DNA of 64,000 nucleotides from Arthrobacter sp. TPD3018 (GTDB lineage Bacteria; Pseudomonadota; Alphaproteobacteria; Sphingomonadales; Sphingomonadaceae): NCBI GenBank assembly GCA_003075315.1, contig QDFQ01000005.1, forward strand, positions 62,001 through 126,000, written 5' to 3'. Both the position numbers and the translations under genes were made by a program. How positions within the stretch are numbered: position 1 is the stretch's first letter; each line of letters starts with the position of its first letter. Below, one piece after another: positions 55,450-63,352 of this stretch. The notes beneath the pieces were generated by a model. It made no database searches and had not been told where the DNA came from. It was given only the letters and a program-made list of their open reading frames with translations.

Positions 55450-56133
55450 TCAGCCGTTCAGCACTTTCGCAAACGCGGCCACGGCGGCGGCCTCATCGCC
55501 GTTCCACACCGCTCCGGACACGGCGAGGAAGTCCGCACCCGCAGCGACCAGCGGCGCGGCATTGTCCGGCGTAATGCCGCCGATCGCGACGCTCGGCAGT
55601 TCGAACATTGACGCCCACCAGGACAGGATTGACGGCTCCGGCACGTGCTTCACCGCTTTGGTCGTGGTCGGATAGAAGGCGCCGAATGCGACATAGTCCG
55701 CACCGCCCTCGCCCGCTTCCATGGCGAGGTGCCGGCTGTCGTGGCAGGTCACGCCGATCTGGACATTGGGCCCCAGCGCATCACGCGCTTCCCGCGGATC
55801 GCCGTCATCCTGACCCAAATGCACGCCGTCGGCGCCGAGGCGCTTGGCCAGCGAGATGCTGTCGTTGACGATGAACGCGACCTCGCGGTCCGCGCACAGA
55901 CGCTGAAGCGGTTCGGCCAGCTTCGCCGCGGTATGCTGATCGATATCCTTCACGCGGAACTGGAAGGCGGCGACGGGACCCGCGTCGAGCGCACGGGCCA
56001 GTCGGTCGGCGAAGCCACCCGAGAGGTCGAGCGGCGAGATCAGATAAAGCTGGCACGGCGGCCGGCGATCGTCACGGCGGAACTGCGCCGCAAATTCGGG
56101 GTCGAGGGGGCCAAGCGGATCGTCTTCGGTCAT
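55450..56133 (-). CDS. thiE: Thiamine phosphate synthase family protein
   Basis: TIM-barrel enzyme of the ThiE/TenI superfamily, 227 aa, joining hydroxymethylpyrimidine diphosphate and thiazole phosphate. Motifs: [40 protein letters not shown] (the QxRxK substrate motif), [20 protein letters not shown] with HLGQDD for the diphosphate, [35 protein letters not shown], and the phosphate loop [17 protein letters not shown] ~25-residue N-terminal extension precedes the barrel. No other thiamine gene is adjacent. Confidence 0.85.
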   Translation of the reverse strand: MTEDDPLGPLDPEFAAQFRRDDRRPPCQLYLISPLDLSGGFADRLARALDAGPVAAFQFRVKDIDQHTAAKLAEPLQRLCADREVAFIVNDSISLAKRLGADGVHLGQDDGDPREARDALGPNVQIGVTCHDSRHLAMEAGEGGADYVAFGAFYPTTTKAVKHVPEPSILSWWASMFELPSVAIGGITPDNAAPLVAAGADFLAVSGAVWNGDEAAAVAAFAKVLNG

Positions 56134-56213
56134 GCCCGGCCCCTACCCCGATTGCCGCCGCGACGAAAGCCGCGGAAAGCCTCGTGCGAATGTACCGGAA
56201 GGCACGTTTGCGA

Positions 56214-56297
56214 GGCGGTGCCGGCCCGCGCCCCCTTGCCGGCCACCCACACGGTATCTTGATGGGTGGCAGGGAGGACGAGCGGACCGGCACCGCC
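56214..56297. repeat. Nested palindrome between thiE and fba
   Basis: Outer arms GGCGGTGCCGG (56214-56224) and CCGGCACCGCC (56287-56297); inner arms GCCACCCA (56242-56249) and TGGGTGGC (56263-56270). An 84-bp unit with the same two-tier design as the other intergenic repeats but unrelated sequence. May also separate fba from thiE transcription. Confidence 0.7.
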
Positions 56298-56308
56298 CAA
56301 TCACACCC

Positions 56309-57229
56309 TTACGCCTCGCCCTTGTAGATCGCGACGAGCTTGGCCAGCATCTCCAGCGCGTCTTCGCGGCTGCGCTGGAAGGTGTTGCGGCCGATAATCG
56401 AGCCGTTGCCGCCACCCGCCAGGATGTCGCGCGCGTCCTGATACACCGCATCGGCGCCCTTGGCGGCACCGCCCGAGAAGACGACGATACGGCGACCGGC
56501 GAAGCTCGACTGAACGACGTGGCGGACGCGGTCCGCCTGGTTCGACCAGTCCGTGCCCTCATACGCCTTCTTGGCTTCGTCCTGCTCGATATGCGCCGAC
56601 GGCAGCTTCACCTTGATAATGTGCGCACCGAGCAGCGCCGCCATGTGCGCGGCATAGGCACCGACGTCGAGCGCGAGTTCGCCGTCCTTGCTGAGCTTAC
56701 CGCCGCGCGGGTAGCTCCAGATGACGGTCGCAATGCCGACGGCCTTCGCTTCTTCAGACAGTTCGCGAATCTCTTCCATCTGCTCGAAAATCTGGTCCGA
56801 GCCGGGGTAGATGGTGAAGCCGATCGCCGCACAGCCGAGGCGCACCGCATCGCCGACGCTCGCCGTTACCGCCTGGTCGATGCTGGTCGCCCAACTGTTC
56901 GAGCTGTTGACCTTCAGGATCGTCGGGATCTGGCCGGCGAAGGTGTCGGCACCCGCCTCGAGCGGGCCGAGCGGCGCGGCATAGGCCGAAAGGCCGGCGT
57001 CCACCGCCATCTGATAGTGATAATGCGGGTCGTAGGCCGGCGGATTCACCGCGAACGAGCGCGCCGGGCCGTGTTCGAAGCCCTGATCGACGGGCAGGAT
57101 GATGAGCTTGCCGGTGCCGCCCAGCTTGCCCTGCATCAGGATGCGAGCGAGGTTCGCCTTCACCGCGGGGCTGGTGGCTTCATATTTGTCGAGGATCGCC
57201 TTGACGGCGGGCGTGACGGTCGTGGTCAT
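56309..57229 (-). CDS. fba: Class I fructose-bisphosphate aldolase (DhnA/FbaB type)
   Basis: Cleaves fructose 1,6-bisphosphate by a Schiff-base mechanism. The 306-aa enzyme has [60 protein letters not shown], the Schiff-base Lys region [35 protein letters not shown], and [20 protein letters not shown]. The archaeal/FbaB class was chosen because no class II zinc motif is present. The ATG at 57229 has a strong AAGGAG site. It starts 38 nt after the MazF-like toxin stop, with no promoter I can see between them. Confidence 0.95.
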   Translation of the reverse strand: MTTTVTPAVKAILDKYEATSPAVKANLARILMQGKLGGTGKLIILPVDQGFEHGPARSFAVNPPAYDPHYHYQMAVDAGLSAYAAPLGPLEAGADTFAGQIPTILKVNSSNSWATSIDQAVTASVGDAVRLGCAAIGFTIYPGSDQIFEQMEEIRELSEEAKAVGIATVIWSYPRGGKLSKDGELALDVGAYAAHMAALLGAHIIKVKLPSAHIEQDEAKKAYEGTDWSNQADRVRHVVQSSFAGRRIVVFSGGAAKGADAVYQDARDILAGGGNGSIIGRNTFQRSREDALEMLAKLVAIYKGEA

Positions 57230-57267
57230 GGATGGCTCCTTCGGGGGCACGTCGTGAAATGGGGTCG

Positions 57268-57594
57268 TCAAAGCATCAGCCAGCGCCGCAGCGCCTGGTC
57301 GATCTGCTCCATGCGGGTGGGGCTGGCATCGCCAATCACCGCGGTGATACGCTCGCGGGCGACGCTGGTGATCCGATCGACCTCCACCTCGCATTCGGCG
57401 GTCAGGCCATTGTGTTCGCGGGGCGACATCACGACGCGGAACAGCGCCTCGCCCCCGATCACGGACGTGAGCGGGCAAACGGTGATCGTCGCGTGCGTCG
57501 CGTTAAACAGATCGGACTGTACGACGACGCATGGCCGTGCCGGCGCGCCGTCGGGTCCATCGACCAACACGATGCCGCCATGCCTTATTTCCAC
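57268..57594 (-). CDS. MazF/PemK-family toxin
   Basis: A 108-aa endoribonuclease-toxin-like protein. The N-terminal beta-barrel start [20 protein letters not shown] carries the GDIV/RP-type motif (here HGGIVLV ... ARPCVVVQ). [40 protein letters not shown] and a final helix [12 protein letters not shown] complete the MazF fold. By family, it cuts mRNA and is neutralised by the upstream antitoxin. Its start codon lies inside the last codons of the antitoxin gene (10-nt overlap). Unusually, the next gene downstream is glycolytic aldolase. Confidence 0.85.
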   Translation of the reverse strand: MEIRHGGIVLVDGPDGAPARPCVVVQSDLFNATHATITVCPLTSVIGGEALFRVVMSPREHNGLTAECEVEVDRITSVARERITAVIGDASPTRMEQIDQALRRWLML

Positions 57595-57809
57595 GCGCGC
57601 GCATCCTGCCAGAAGATCACATCGTCGCTCGATGCACGTTGCGATGCGCGGGTCGACTGGCGGCGGGCCTCGCGGCGATAGGCGTCGTCGTGCAGGTCGA
57701 CGTAGCGACGCACCGCCTCGCGCGCGATGTCGCTTTTGCTGCGACCCTGCGTGCGCGCGACCGCGGCGAGCCGCTCTTCCAATTCGGTGTCGAGTCGCAC
57801 TCCGAGCAT
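57585..57809 (-). CDS. Ribbon-helix-helix antitoxin
   Basis: A 74-aa antitoxin. From the ATG at 57809, with AGGGAG ahead, it reads [20 protein letters not shown] and [20 protein letters not shown], a clear RHH (CopG/MetJ-like) DNA-binding domain with the beta-strand LGVRLD and the SKSD helix-turn. The C-terminal ~30 residues (disordered, Arg/Ser-rich, ending [11 protein letters not shown]) would wrap the toxin. As an RHH repressor it should control its own promoter, near 57825-57866. Confidence 0.85.
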   Translation of the reverse strand: MLGVRLDTELEERLAAVARTQGRSKSDIAREAVRRYVDLHDDAYRREARRQSTRASQRASSDDVIFWQDARAWK

Positions 57810-57824
57810 GCCGGCTCCCTGCCT

Positions 57825-57840
57825 GTTTAACGCGTTTAAC
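57825..57840 (-). promoter_or_regulatory. Putative operator upstream of antitoxin-toxin-fba
   Basis: GTTTAACGCGTTTAAC: two GTTTAAC copies around GC and a central AACGCGTT palindrome. Matches the tpiA and gap sites (consensus STTTWACRCGTTWAAC). Overlaps the -10 box of the promoter below. Either a glycolytic operator or an RHH antitoxin site. Confidence 0.55.
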
Positions 57841-57866
57841 CTACGGCGTGGCATGGGCTTGCGCAA
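57838..57866 (-). promoter_or_regulatory. Probable promoter of the antitoxin-toxin-fba unit
   Basis: On the minus strand TTGCGC (57861-57866), 17-nt spacer, TAGGTT (57838-57843). Transcription would begin within the operator at 57825-57840, as for gap. Confidence 0.5.
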
Positions 57867-57931
57867 GGGGCGAGTGCAGCCTTGACGGCACGCGCCAAAG
57901 GACGCTTGATGCGGGTCAAGGGGGAACGATC

Positions 57932-58441
57932 ATGACACCAATCCGACTGGCGATCGTCGCTGCGCTGTTGACCGCGAGCGGCGCGGGCGCGGCGGCGGAC
58001 CGTTATGCGTCGCCGCTGGTCGGCAAGCCCGCGCCGGACGCGGAATTGACGCTGATCGACGGCAGCAAGGTGCGGCTGGCCGATCTGCGCGGGCAGGTGG
58101 TGATCCTGAATTTCTGGGCGACGTGGTGCGTGCCGTGCCGCGCAGAGCTGCCGCTGCTGGATGCCTATTATCGCACGCAGCAGAAGCACGGCCTGCGGGT
58201 GTTCGCGGTGACGACCGAGGATTCGGTGCCGGTCTTTCGGATGAAACCCTTGTTCGCCGCGATGGCGATCACGCCCACGCGGCGGGTGAAGGGCAAATAT
58301 CCCCTGATCGGCAATGCCGTGCCGACCAATTACGTCATCGATCGTGCGGGCGTCGTCCGCTACGCCAAGGCGGCATCGCTGGACCTCGACGATCTCAACA
58401 CGATCGTCGTGCCGTTGTTGAAGGAGACGCCGCCGACCTGA
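57932..58441 (+). CDS. TlpA/ResA-type periplasmic thioredoxin
   Basis: Exported thiol-disulfide protein, 169 aa. A signal peptide ([20 protein letters not shown]) precedes a thioredoxin fold with [20 protein letters not shown], the active site [16 protein letters not shown] (C66, C69), and the cis-Pro region [19 protein letters not shown]. AhpC/TSA-like N-terminal strands point to the TlpA/ResA group, which reduce cytochrome or other periplasmic cysteines. The ATG has GGGGG eleven bases upstream. It is divergent from the toxin-antitoxin genes and converges on pgk 19 nt away; no cytochrome-maturation gene is adjacent. Confidence 0.9.
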   Translation: MTPIRLAIVAALLTASGAGAAADRYASPLVGKPAPDAELTLIDGSKVRLADLRGQVVILNFWATWCVPCRAELPLLDAYYRTQQKHGLRVFAVTTEDSVPVFRMKPLFAAMAITPTRRVKGKYPLIGNAVPTNYVIDRAGVVRYAKAASLDLDDLNTIVVPLLKETPPT

Positions 58442-58460
58442 GCGGCGTCTCGCATTCGGG

Positions 58461-59651
58461 TCAGGCGGTGAGCGCGGCGACGCCCGGCAGCGCCTTGCCT
58501 TCCATCCATTCGAGGAAGGCGCCACCGGCGGTCGAAACGAAGGTGAAGCGATCCGCCACGCCGGCTTGGTTGAGTGCGGCGACGGTATCGCCGCCGCCAG
58601 CCACCGAGACAAGGCTGCCGTCCTGCGTCAGCGCCGCAGCAGTGCGCGCCAGGCTGACGGTGGCGACATCGAACGGCGGCGTCTCGAATGCGCCCATCGG
58701 GCCGTTCCACACGAGCGTGCGGCAGTTCTTCAGCACATCGCCCAGCGCCTCGACCGCGCTCGGGCCGACGTCGAGGATCATTTCGTCCGCCGCGACTTCG
58801 TGGACGTTGACGGTGCGTACCGGCGGGTTGGCGCGGAATTCCTTCGCCACCACGACGTCGTACGGCAGGTGAACGGTGCAATTAGCACGATCCGCGGCTT
58901 CAAGGATTTCCTCCGCGGTGCCGGTCAGGTCATGCTCGCACAGCGATTTGCCGACATCGACGCCGCGCGCCGCGAGGAAGGTGTTGGCCATACCACCGCC
59001 AATGATCAGATGATCGACGCGGGTGACGAGGTGCTTCAGCACGTCGAGCTTGGTCGACACTTTGGCGCCACCGACGACGGCGGCGACGGGGTGGTCGGGA
59101 TTGCCCAGCGCCTTTTCCAGCGCGTCGAGTTCGGCTTCCATCGCACGACCGGCGAAGGCGGGCAGCACCTTGGCCAGCCCCTCGGTCGAGGCATGCGCAC
59201 GGTGCGCCGCGGAAAAGGCGTCGTTGACGTAGACATCGCCCAGTTTCGCAAAGCGTGCAACGACTTGCGGATCGTTCTTCTCTTCACCGCCGAAGAATCG
59301 GGTGTTCTCGAGAACCGCGATATCGCCGGGTTGCAGCGTCGCGACGGCAGCCTCGTCGCCCTCCCAATCGATATAGCGGACCTCGCGGCCTAGCACGGCG
59401 GAATAGGGGCGGACGATGCGGCTGAGCGACATGTCGGGGTTGGGCGTGCCCTTCGGCCGGCCGAAATGTGCCAGGATCAGTACGATCGCACCACGGTCGG
59501 CGAGTTCGGTAACGGTCGGCAGCGTGGCGCGCAGCCGCGTGTCGTCGGTCACCGCACCGTCCGCCATCGGGACGTTCAGATCCTCACGCACCAGCACGCG
59601 CTTGCCACGAACTTCGCCCATATCGTCGAGCGTCTTGAAGGCCTTAGCCAT
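58461..59651 (-). CDS. pgk: Phosphoglycerate kinase
   Basis: Makes ATP from 1,3-bisphosphoglycerate. The 396-aa two-domain enzyme has [20 protein letters not shown] (substrate signature), [72 protein letters not shown] and [16 protein letters not shown] in the nucleotide domain. It starts 18 nt after the MOSC-domain gene and is downstream of gap, so gap-MOSC-pgk is probably one unit. Confidence 0.95.
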   Translation of the reverse strand: MAKAFKTLDDMGEVRGKRVLVREDLNVPMADGAVTDDTRLRATLPTVTELADRGAIVLILAHFGRPKGTPNPDMSLSRIVRPYSAVLGREVRYIDWEGDEAAVATLQPGDIAVLENTRFFGGEEKNDPQVVARFAKLGDVYVNDAFSAAHRAHASTEGLAKVLPAFAGRAMEAELDALEKALGNPDHPVAAVVGGAKVSTKLDVLKHLVTRVDHLIIGGGMANTFLAARGVDVGKSLCEHDLTGTAEEILEAADRANCTVHLPYDVVVAKEFRANPPVRTVNVHEVAADEMILDVGPSAVEALGDVLKNCRTLVWNGPMGAFETPPFDVATVSLARTAAALTQDGSLVSVAGGGDTVAALNQAGVADRFTFVSTAGGAFLEWMEGKALPGVAALTA

Positions 59652-59669
59652 GATATCGTCCTTCAGATC

Positions 59670-60137
59670 TTAAGAGAAAGAGACGCCCGACACGGGATCG
59701 CCGATCGCGATCCGGCCGGGCACCTTGACGCGCGTACAGGCCCCGCCCCGCCAGTCAGGGGTCAGCGCCGCCTTCAGCCCGGTCGCGATCGTCTCCATGC
59801 GGCTGCACGGATCGCATTCGACCGTGATCTCCAGCTCGACCGAGCCGATGCGCAGCCGCGTGCCGGGCACCTGCGGGATGTCGAAGCCGTCGACCAACAG
59901 GTTTACGCGCCGTTCCTGCCACGGAATCGTATGACCGAGGTCCGCCATGGCGGCGTCCCAGTCGCCGCGCTCCATCAGCGTCACCTGTCGCTTGCCACGG
60001 CCGCCGGGCTTCACCGCACCACGAAAATCGCCGTGCAGCCCACCCTCGACGGTCACGTCGACGGCTTCGACCAGTTCCATCGGCGCCTTCGGAAACGCGT
60101 GGCGCGCGATGCCGACGAGCGTACCCTCGGTCTTCAT
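59670..60137 (-). CDS. MOSC-domain protein
   Basis: A 155-aa stand-alone MOSC (molybdenum-cofactor sulfurase C-terminal) domain, the type found in YiiM and mARC-like proteins that handle sulfur or Moco ligands. Features: GLHGDFRGAVKPGGRGKRQV in the beta-barrel, QVTLMERGDWDAAMADLG, RRVNLLVDGFDIPQVPGTRL, and the conserved cysteine segment ITVECDPCSRMETI. The ATG at 60137 gives a complete domain. It sits between gap and pgk; moaC/moeA are about 40 kb away, so a link to Moco is suggestive only. A 98-bp repeat separates it from gap. Confidence 0.8.
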   Translation of the reverse strand: MKTEGTLVGIARHAFPKAPMELVEAVDVTVEGGLHGDFRGAVKPGGRGKRQVTLMERGDWDAAMADLGHTIPWQERRVNLLVDGFDIPQVPGTRLRIGSVELEITVECDPCSRMETIATGLKAALTPDWRGGACTRVKVPGRIAIGDPVSGVSFS

Positions 60138-60138
60138 A

Positions 60139-60236
60139 CCCACCCCGTCATCGCCACGCGCGCAGCGACGCGGCCATCCAGAGCATCGTGCTTGACGCCC
60201 TGGATGGCGTCGCTCCGCTCGCAATGACGAGGTGGG
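60139..60236. repeat. 98-bp inverted-repeat unit between gap and the MOSC gene
   Basis: Outer arms CCCACCCCGTCATCG (60139-60153) and CAATGACGAGGTGGG (60222-60236) with a few mismatches; inner arms GGCCATCCAG and CTGGATGGCG. The right half, ending CGCTCCGCTCGCAATGACG, resembles a repeat type common in many proteobacterial genomes. Confidence 0.7.
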
Positions 60237-60250
60237 TCATAGGCGGTGCC

Positions 60251-61261
60251 TTACAGGAACTTCGCCATGGCGGTCGCGGTGTCGACCATGCGGTTCGAGA
60301 AGCCCCATTCGTTGTCATACCAGCTGACGACGCGGACCAGCTTGCCGTCGAGCACTGCGGTTTCCAGGCTGTCGACGGTCGACGACTGCGGCGAGTGCAT
60401 CAGGTCGATCGAGACGAGCGGTTCGTCCGAATAGACCAGCACGCCCTTCAGCGGGCCGTCTTCCGACGCGGCCTTCAGGATCGCGTTGACCTCGTCCTTC
60501 GTCGTGTCGCGCTTCGGCGTGAAGGTCAGGTCGATCAGGCTGACGTCGGGCACCGGCACGCGGATCGCCGAACCGTCCAGCTTGCCCTTCAGTTCGGGGA
60601 GCACTTCGCCCACCGCACGGGCCGCGCCGGTGGTGGTGGGGATCATGCTCATCGCCGCGGCGCGGGCGCGACGCAGGTCCGGGTGGATCTGGTCGAGGAT
60701 CTTCTGATCGTTGGTGTAGGCGTGAACGGTGGTCATCAGACCGCGTTCGATACCGACCGTGTCGTTCAGCACCTTGGCAACCGGCGCCAGGCAGTTGGTG
60801 GTGCAGGACGCGTTCGAGACGATCGTGTGCTCGGCGGTCAGCTTGTCGTGGTTGACGCCATAGACGACGGTGAGGTCGACGCCCTTGCCCGGGGCCGAGA
60901 TCAGCACCTTCTTCGCGCCGGCATCGATATGCTTCTGGCACGAGACGTTGTCGGTGAAGAAGCCGGTGCATTCGAGCACCAGGTCAACGCCCAGTTCCTT
61001 GTGCGGCAGATTGGCGGGATCGCGCTCGGCGGTGACGCGAATGCGCTTGCCGTCGATGACGAGGTCGTTGCCTTCGGCAGTGACGGTGCCGGGGTATTTG
61101 CCGTGGACGCTGTCACGGCTGAACAGCCAGGCGTTCGACTTGGCATCGGCGAGGTCGTTGATCGCGACCAGTTCGAGGTCGCCGGCACCGCGTTCGATGA
61201 TCGCGCGCGCCACCAGTCGGCCGATGCGGCCGAAGCCGTTGATCGCAACCTTCACCGTCAT
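60251..61261 (-). CDS. gap: Glyceraldehyde-3-phosphate dehydrogenase
   Basis: NAD-dependent glycolytic dehydrogenase, 336 aa. Rossmann start [20 protein letters not shown], catalytic cysteine C153 in [53 protein letters not shown], and the closing [17 protein letters not shown]. The ATG at 61261 has a GAGGAG site. The residue after the first strands is Asn-Asp (AINDLAD), which favours NAD over NADP by family rule. It is preceded by a promoter (61335-61363) and an operator-like site (61310-61326). Confidence 0.95.
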   Translation of the reverse strand: MTVKVAINGFGRIGRLVARAIIERGAGDLELVAINDLADAKSNAWLFSRDSVHGKYPGTVTAEGNDLVIDGKRIRVTAERDPANLPHKELGVDLVLECTGFFTDNVSCQKHIDAGAKKVLISAPGKGVDLTVVYGVNHDKLTAEHTIVSNASCTTNCLAPVAKVLNDTVGIERGLMTTVHAYTNDQKILDQIHPDLRRARAAAMSMIPTTTGAARAVGEVLPELKGKLDGSAIRVPVPDVSLIDLTFTPKRDTTKDEVNAILKAASEDGPLKGVLVYSDEPLVSIDLMHSPQSSTVDSLETAVLDGKLVRVVSWYDNEWGFSNRMVDTATAMAKFL

Positions 61262-61309
61262 CTGCTTCACTCCTCGCAATGGGTCGCGGCGCGTCGGATT
61301 CGGGGCCGC

Positions 61310-61326
61310 GTTAAACGTGTTAAAGC
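61310..61326 (-). promoter_or_regulatory. Putative glycolytic operator upstream of gap
   Basis: On the minus strand GCTTTAACACGTTTAAC. It shares the consensus STTTWACRCGTTWAAC with the sites upstream of tpiA and fba and lies immediately downstream of the gap -10 box, a classic repressor position. Confidence 0.6.
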
Positions 61327-61334
61327 GGCCCCGC

Positions 61335-61363
61335 CTTTGCGAGGGGGAACGCCCGTCTGTCAA
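61335..61363 (-). promoter_or_regulatory. gap promoter
   Basis: On the minus strand a perfect TTGACA (61358-61363), 17-nt spacer, then GCAAAG (61335-61340) as a poor -10 box. The predicted start is about 65 nt before the gap ATG and just before the operator-like site. Confidence 0.55.
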
Positions 61364-61445
61364 CCGCAGGCGATGCGCGGATCGTGTTTGCGCGAAGCGG
61401 TTTGACGACTTGCCGCTGCCCCGGTGCACGCCTAGGTCAGGAGGT

Positions 61446-61652
61446 ATGGCCGAACCGCTTCCCGACACGTCCCCCGATACGCCGAGCGCCGTCGATCGCA
61501 TCGACGCGGCGATCGCCCGAATCGAAACCGCGATCGCGGCCCGCGCCGCGGCTGGCGACGCGCTGGCGCGCCGGCATGCGGCGCTGAAGGCGCGCATGGC
61601 CGAAGCGGTCACCGCACTGGACGACGTGATCGCCCGTGGGACGACGGCCTGA
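61446..61652 (+). CDS. 68-aa coiled-coil protein coupled to zapA
   Basis: Begins at the ATG at 61446 with AGGAGG directly ahead. The product has a short Pro-rich start ([20 protein letters not shown]) and then one long Ala/Arg helix with heptad spacing ([34 protein letters not shown]). Its stop shares a base with the zapA start (TGATG). Gammaproteobacteria have the small coiled-coil ZapB as a partner of ZapA, encoded elsewhere; the shape and position here invite comparison, but I see no sequence match. Unknown function. Confidence 0.7.
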   Translation: MAEPLPDTSPDTPSAVDRIDAAIARIETAIAARAAAGDALARRHAALKARMAEAVTALDDVIARGTTA

Positions 61653-61960
61653 TGGCGAACGTCTCGCTGCCGATCGGCGGTCGTCCGCACACCGTCGCCT
61701 GCCGCGACGGTGAGGAAGCGCATCTCGTAGAGCTTGGCAAGATGCTCGACGAGCGCTGGCCAGCAGCCCTGCGCGCGGCGGGCGGCGTACCGGGCGAGCG
61801 CGCGATGCTGTTCGTCGCCCTGATGCTCGCCGACGCGCTGGAAGATGTCCGCCAGCGTCCGCCCGAGGGCGCGGCGGTGAGCGAACCGGCGTTGCAGCGC
61901 ATCGCCGATCGGCTGGAGGCGCTGGCCGACGCACTGGAGCACGATCCGGCGGCAGGATAA
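61652..61960 (+). CDS. zapA: Cell-division protein ZapA
   Basis: Small FtsZ-ring stabiliser, 102 aa. The N-terminal beta-hairpin domain reads [20 protein letters not shown] and continues [16 protein letters not shown]. The C-terminal half is a long coiled-coil helix ([39 protein letters not shown]). It starts with a TGATG overlap after the 68-aa gene. The order zapA, 6S RNA, 5-formyl-THF cyclo-ligase is conserved across many proteobacteria, which supports both neighbouring calls. Confidence 0.9.
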   Translation: MANVSLPIGGRPHTVACRDGEEAHLVELGKMLDERWPAALRAAGGVPGERAMLFVALMLADALEDVRQRPPEGAAVSEPALQRIADRLEALADALEHDPAAG

Positions 61961-61964
61961 GGTC

Positions 61965-62165
61965 CCTGCCCCATTGCCAGTGCGCTCCGCGCATCCTAAA
62001 TTGGTCGGCGGCGGGTTCTGCCCGGTACGAGCCTTACTTTATCCCTGAGGCTATTCATCATCCATGGGGGCTGTCCCTGCCCGGATCCTGGTCCGACGCA
62101 CATGGTCCCCACCTGACGTTACAGGGCGTCAGTGGATATTTTGGCACACGGCCATGGCGGTCCCG
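61965..62165 (+). ncRNA. ssrS: Putative 6S RNA
   Basis: The ~200 nt between zapA and the cyclo-ligase gene hold no ORF and are the conserved position of 6S RNA, which binds housekeeping RNA polymerase in stationary phase. Pairing is visible: CATTGCC near the 5' end with GGCCATG near the 3' end, GTCGG with CCGAC flanking a central open region, and CCCGG with CCGGG-type arms around an apical region. Ends are approximate. The call rests on synteny and partial structure rather than on a scored model. Confidence 0.6.
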
Positions 62166-62201
62166 CCACCCGCCCCTCTCCTCTCGTGACCGCGTGGAGC
62201 G

Positions 62202-62738
62202 ATGACCGACAAGCTCGCCCTCCGCGCCCGGCTGCGCGCTGTTCGTGACGGTTTTGCGCCGACGGCGCCGATCGGGTTGGCGGCCGCGTTCGTTGCGCGG
62301 TTGCGGCCGGGTCTGATCGTCGCAAGCTATATGCCGCTGGGCAGCGAGGCCGATCCGGCGCCGCTCGCCGACGCTGCCCGCGCGGCTGGATGCGCGCTCG
62401 CACTGCCGCATGTCACGACGCGAGCCGCGCCGCTTCGCTTCCTGTCGTGGGACCCGTCGCAACCGCTGGAGCGCGGCGCCTTCGGCCTCTTTCAACCCGC
62501 AGTAGATATGCCCGAGGTCTCGCCCGACATCATCCTGGCGCCGCTGCTGGGCTTCGACGACACCGGAAACCGTCTGGGGCAAGGGGCCGGCCATTACGAT
62601 CGCGCCTTTGCGGCCCATCCCGATGCGTGGCGGGTGGGAATTGCCTGGTCGGTGCAGCGAGTCGCTGCGCTGCCGGCCGATCCGTGGGATATGCCGCTGC
62701 ACGCCATCGCCACCGAATCAGACTGGATCGCCTTATGA
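62202..62738 (+). CDS. 5-formyltetrahydrofolate cyclo-ligase
   Basis: Recycles 5-formyl-THF to methenyl-THF with ATP. The 178-aa protein has a basic N-terminus (LRARLRAVRDGFAP), LIVASYMPLGSEADPAPLAD, LSWDPSQPLERGAFGLFQP, and the signature GFDDTGNRLGQGAGHYDRAF with the phosphate-binding glycines. It lies downstream of the putative 6S RNA, an arrangement conserved since gammaproteobacteria (ygfA/fau). The stop overlaps the start of the DUF2842 gene (ATGA). Confidence 0.9.
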   Translation: MTDKLALRARLRAVRDGFAPTAPIGLAAAFVARLRPGLIVASYMPLGSEADPAPLADAARAAGCALALPHVTTRAAPLRFLSWDPSQPLERGAFGLFQPAVDMPEVSPDIILAPLLGFDDTGNRLGQGAGHYDRAFAAHPDAWRVGIAWSVQRVAALPADPWDMPLHAIATESDWIAL

Positions 62739-62941
62739 CCCCCACGTGGCGCAAGCCCGCCGGCATGCTCATCATCCTGAGCCTGATCGCAATCTGGTGC
62801 GTGGGGATCGTCAGCCTGTCGGGCGTCGTCAGCGCTTGGCCGTGGTGGCTGCAGGCGCCCTTCTATCTCGTTGCCGGGATCGTATGGATTCTGCCGCTGA
62901 AACCGCTGCTGCTGTGGATGGAGACCGGACGCTGGCGGTAA
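62735..62941 (+). CDS. DUF2842-family small membrane protein
   Basis: A 68-aa two-helix protein of the alphaproteobacterial DUF2842 family, function unknown. It begins MTPTWRKPAGMLIILSLIAI, the WRKP start being typical. The first helix runs to about residue 32, followed by a WPWWLQAPFYLVAGIVWILP segment with the conserved aromatic stretch and second helix, and WMETGRWR at the end. ATG overlaps the cyclo-ligase stop. Confidence 0.85.
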   Translation: MTPTWRKPAGMLIILSLIAIWCVGIVSLSGVVSAWPWWLQAPFYLVAGIVWILPLKPLLLWMETGRWR

Positions 62942-63068
62942 CGCTGTCCGTGCGCCGTGCGATGATCGACGGCACGGGCCACACGCGTTCCGTTCGCGCA
63001 TAGGCCATCGATAACAGGTCGAGGCAAACGGCGGCTTGTGAGGATAGATTAACGCCCTAGGGGCAGAT

Positions 63069-63086
63069 GCCACCGGTCCTGACCGG

Positions 63087-63090
<4 letters not shown>
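63069..63090 (-). terminator. Hairpin at the 3' end of the first tRNA-Asp
   Basis: GCCACCGGT (63069-63077) and ACCGGTGGC (63082-63090) pair as a 9-bp stem. On the minus strand it starts inside the tRNA 3' CCA, so it would compete with the mature end. No U-tract follows directly. Confidence 0.4.
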
Positions 63091-63163
<73 letters not shown>

Positions 63164-63227
63164 GTGTTCGGCACGCGGCGCAATGCGCTATGCTTGTCTC
63201 GGCAAATCATACCATTCCGGGAAGGAA

Positions 63228-63304
<77 letters not shown>

Positions 63305-63323
63305 TGAAAGCGTTGAGGCGCGC

Positions 63324-63352
63324 CCACTAAGCGAGGGCGCGGGGGGTGTCAA
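63324..63352 (-). promoter_or_regulatory. tRNA-Asp tandem promoter
   Basis: On the minus strand TTGACA (63347-63352), 17-nt spacer, TAGTGG (63324-63329), about 20 nt before the first tRNA. The -35 box overlaps the stop codon of the upstream permease gene. The G/C-rich sequence after the -10 box is typical for stable-RNA genes. Confidence 0.65.

Noticed and set aside
57268..57809. Genomic-island signature around the toxin-antitoxin pair
   Set aside because: No integrase, attachment repeats or composition change is visible; the pair alone does not show an island.
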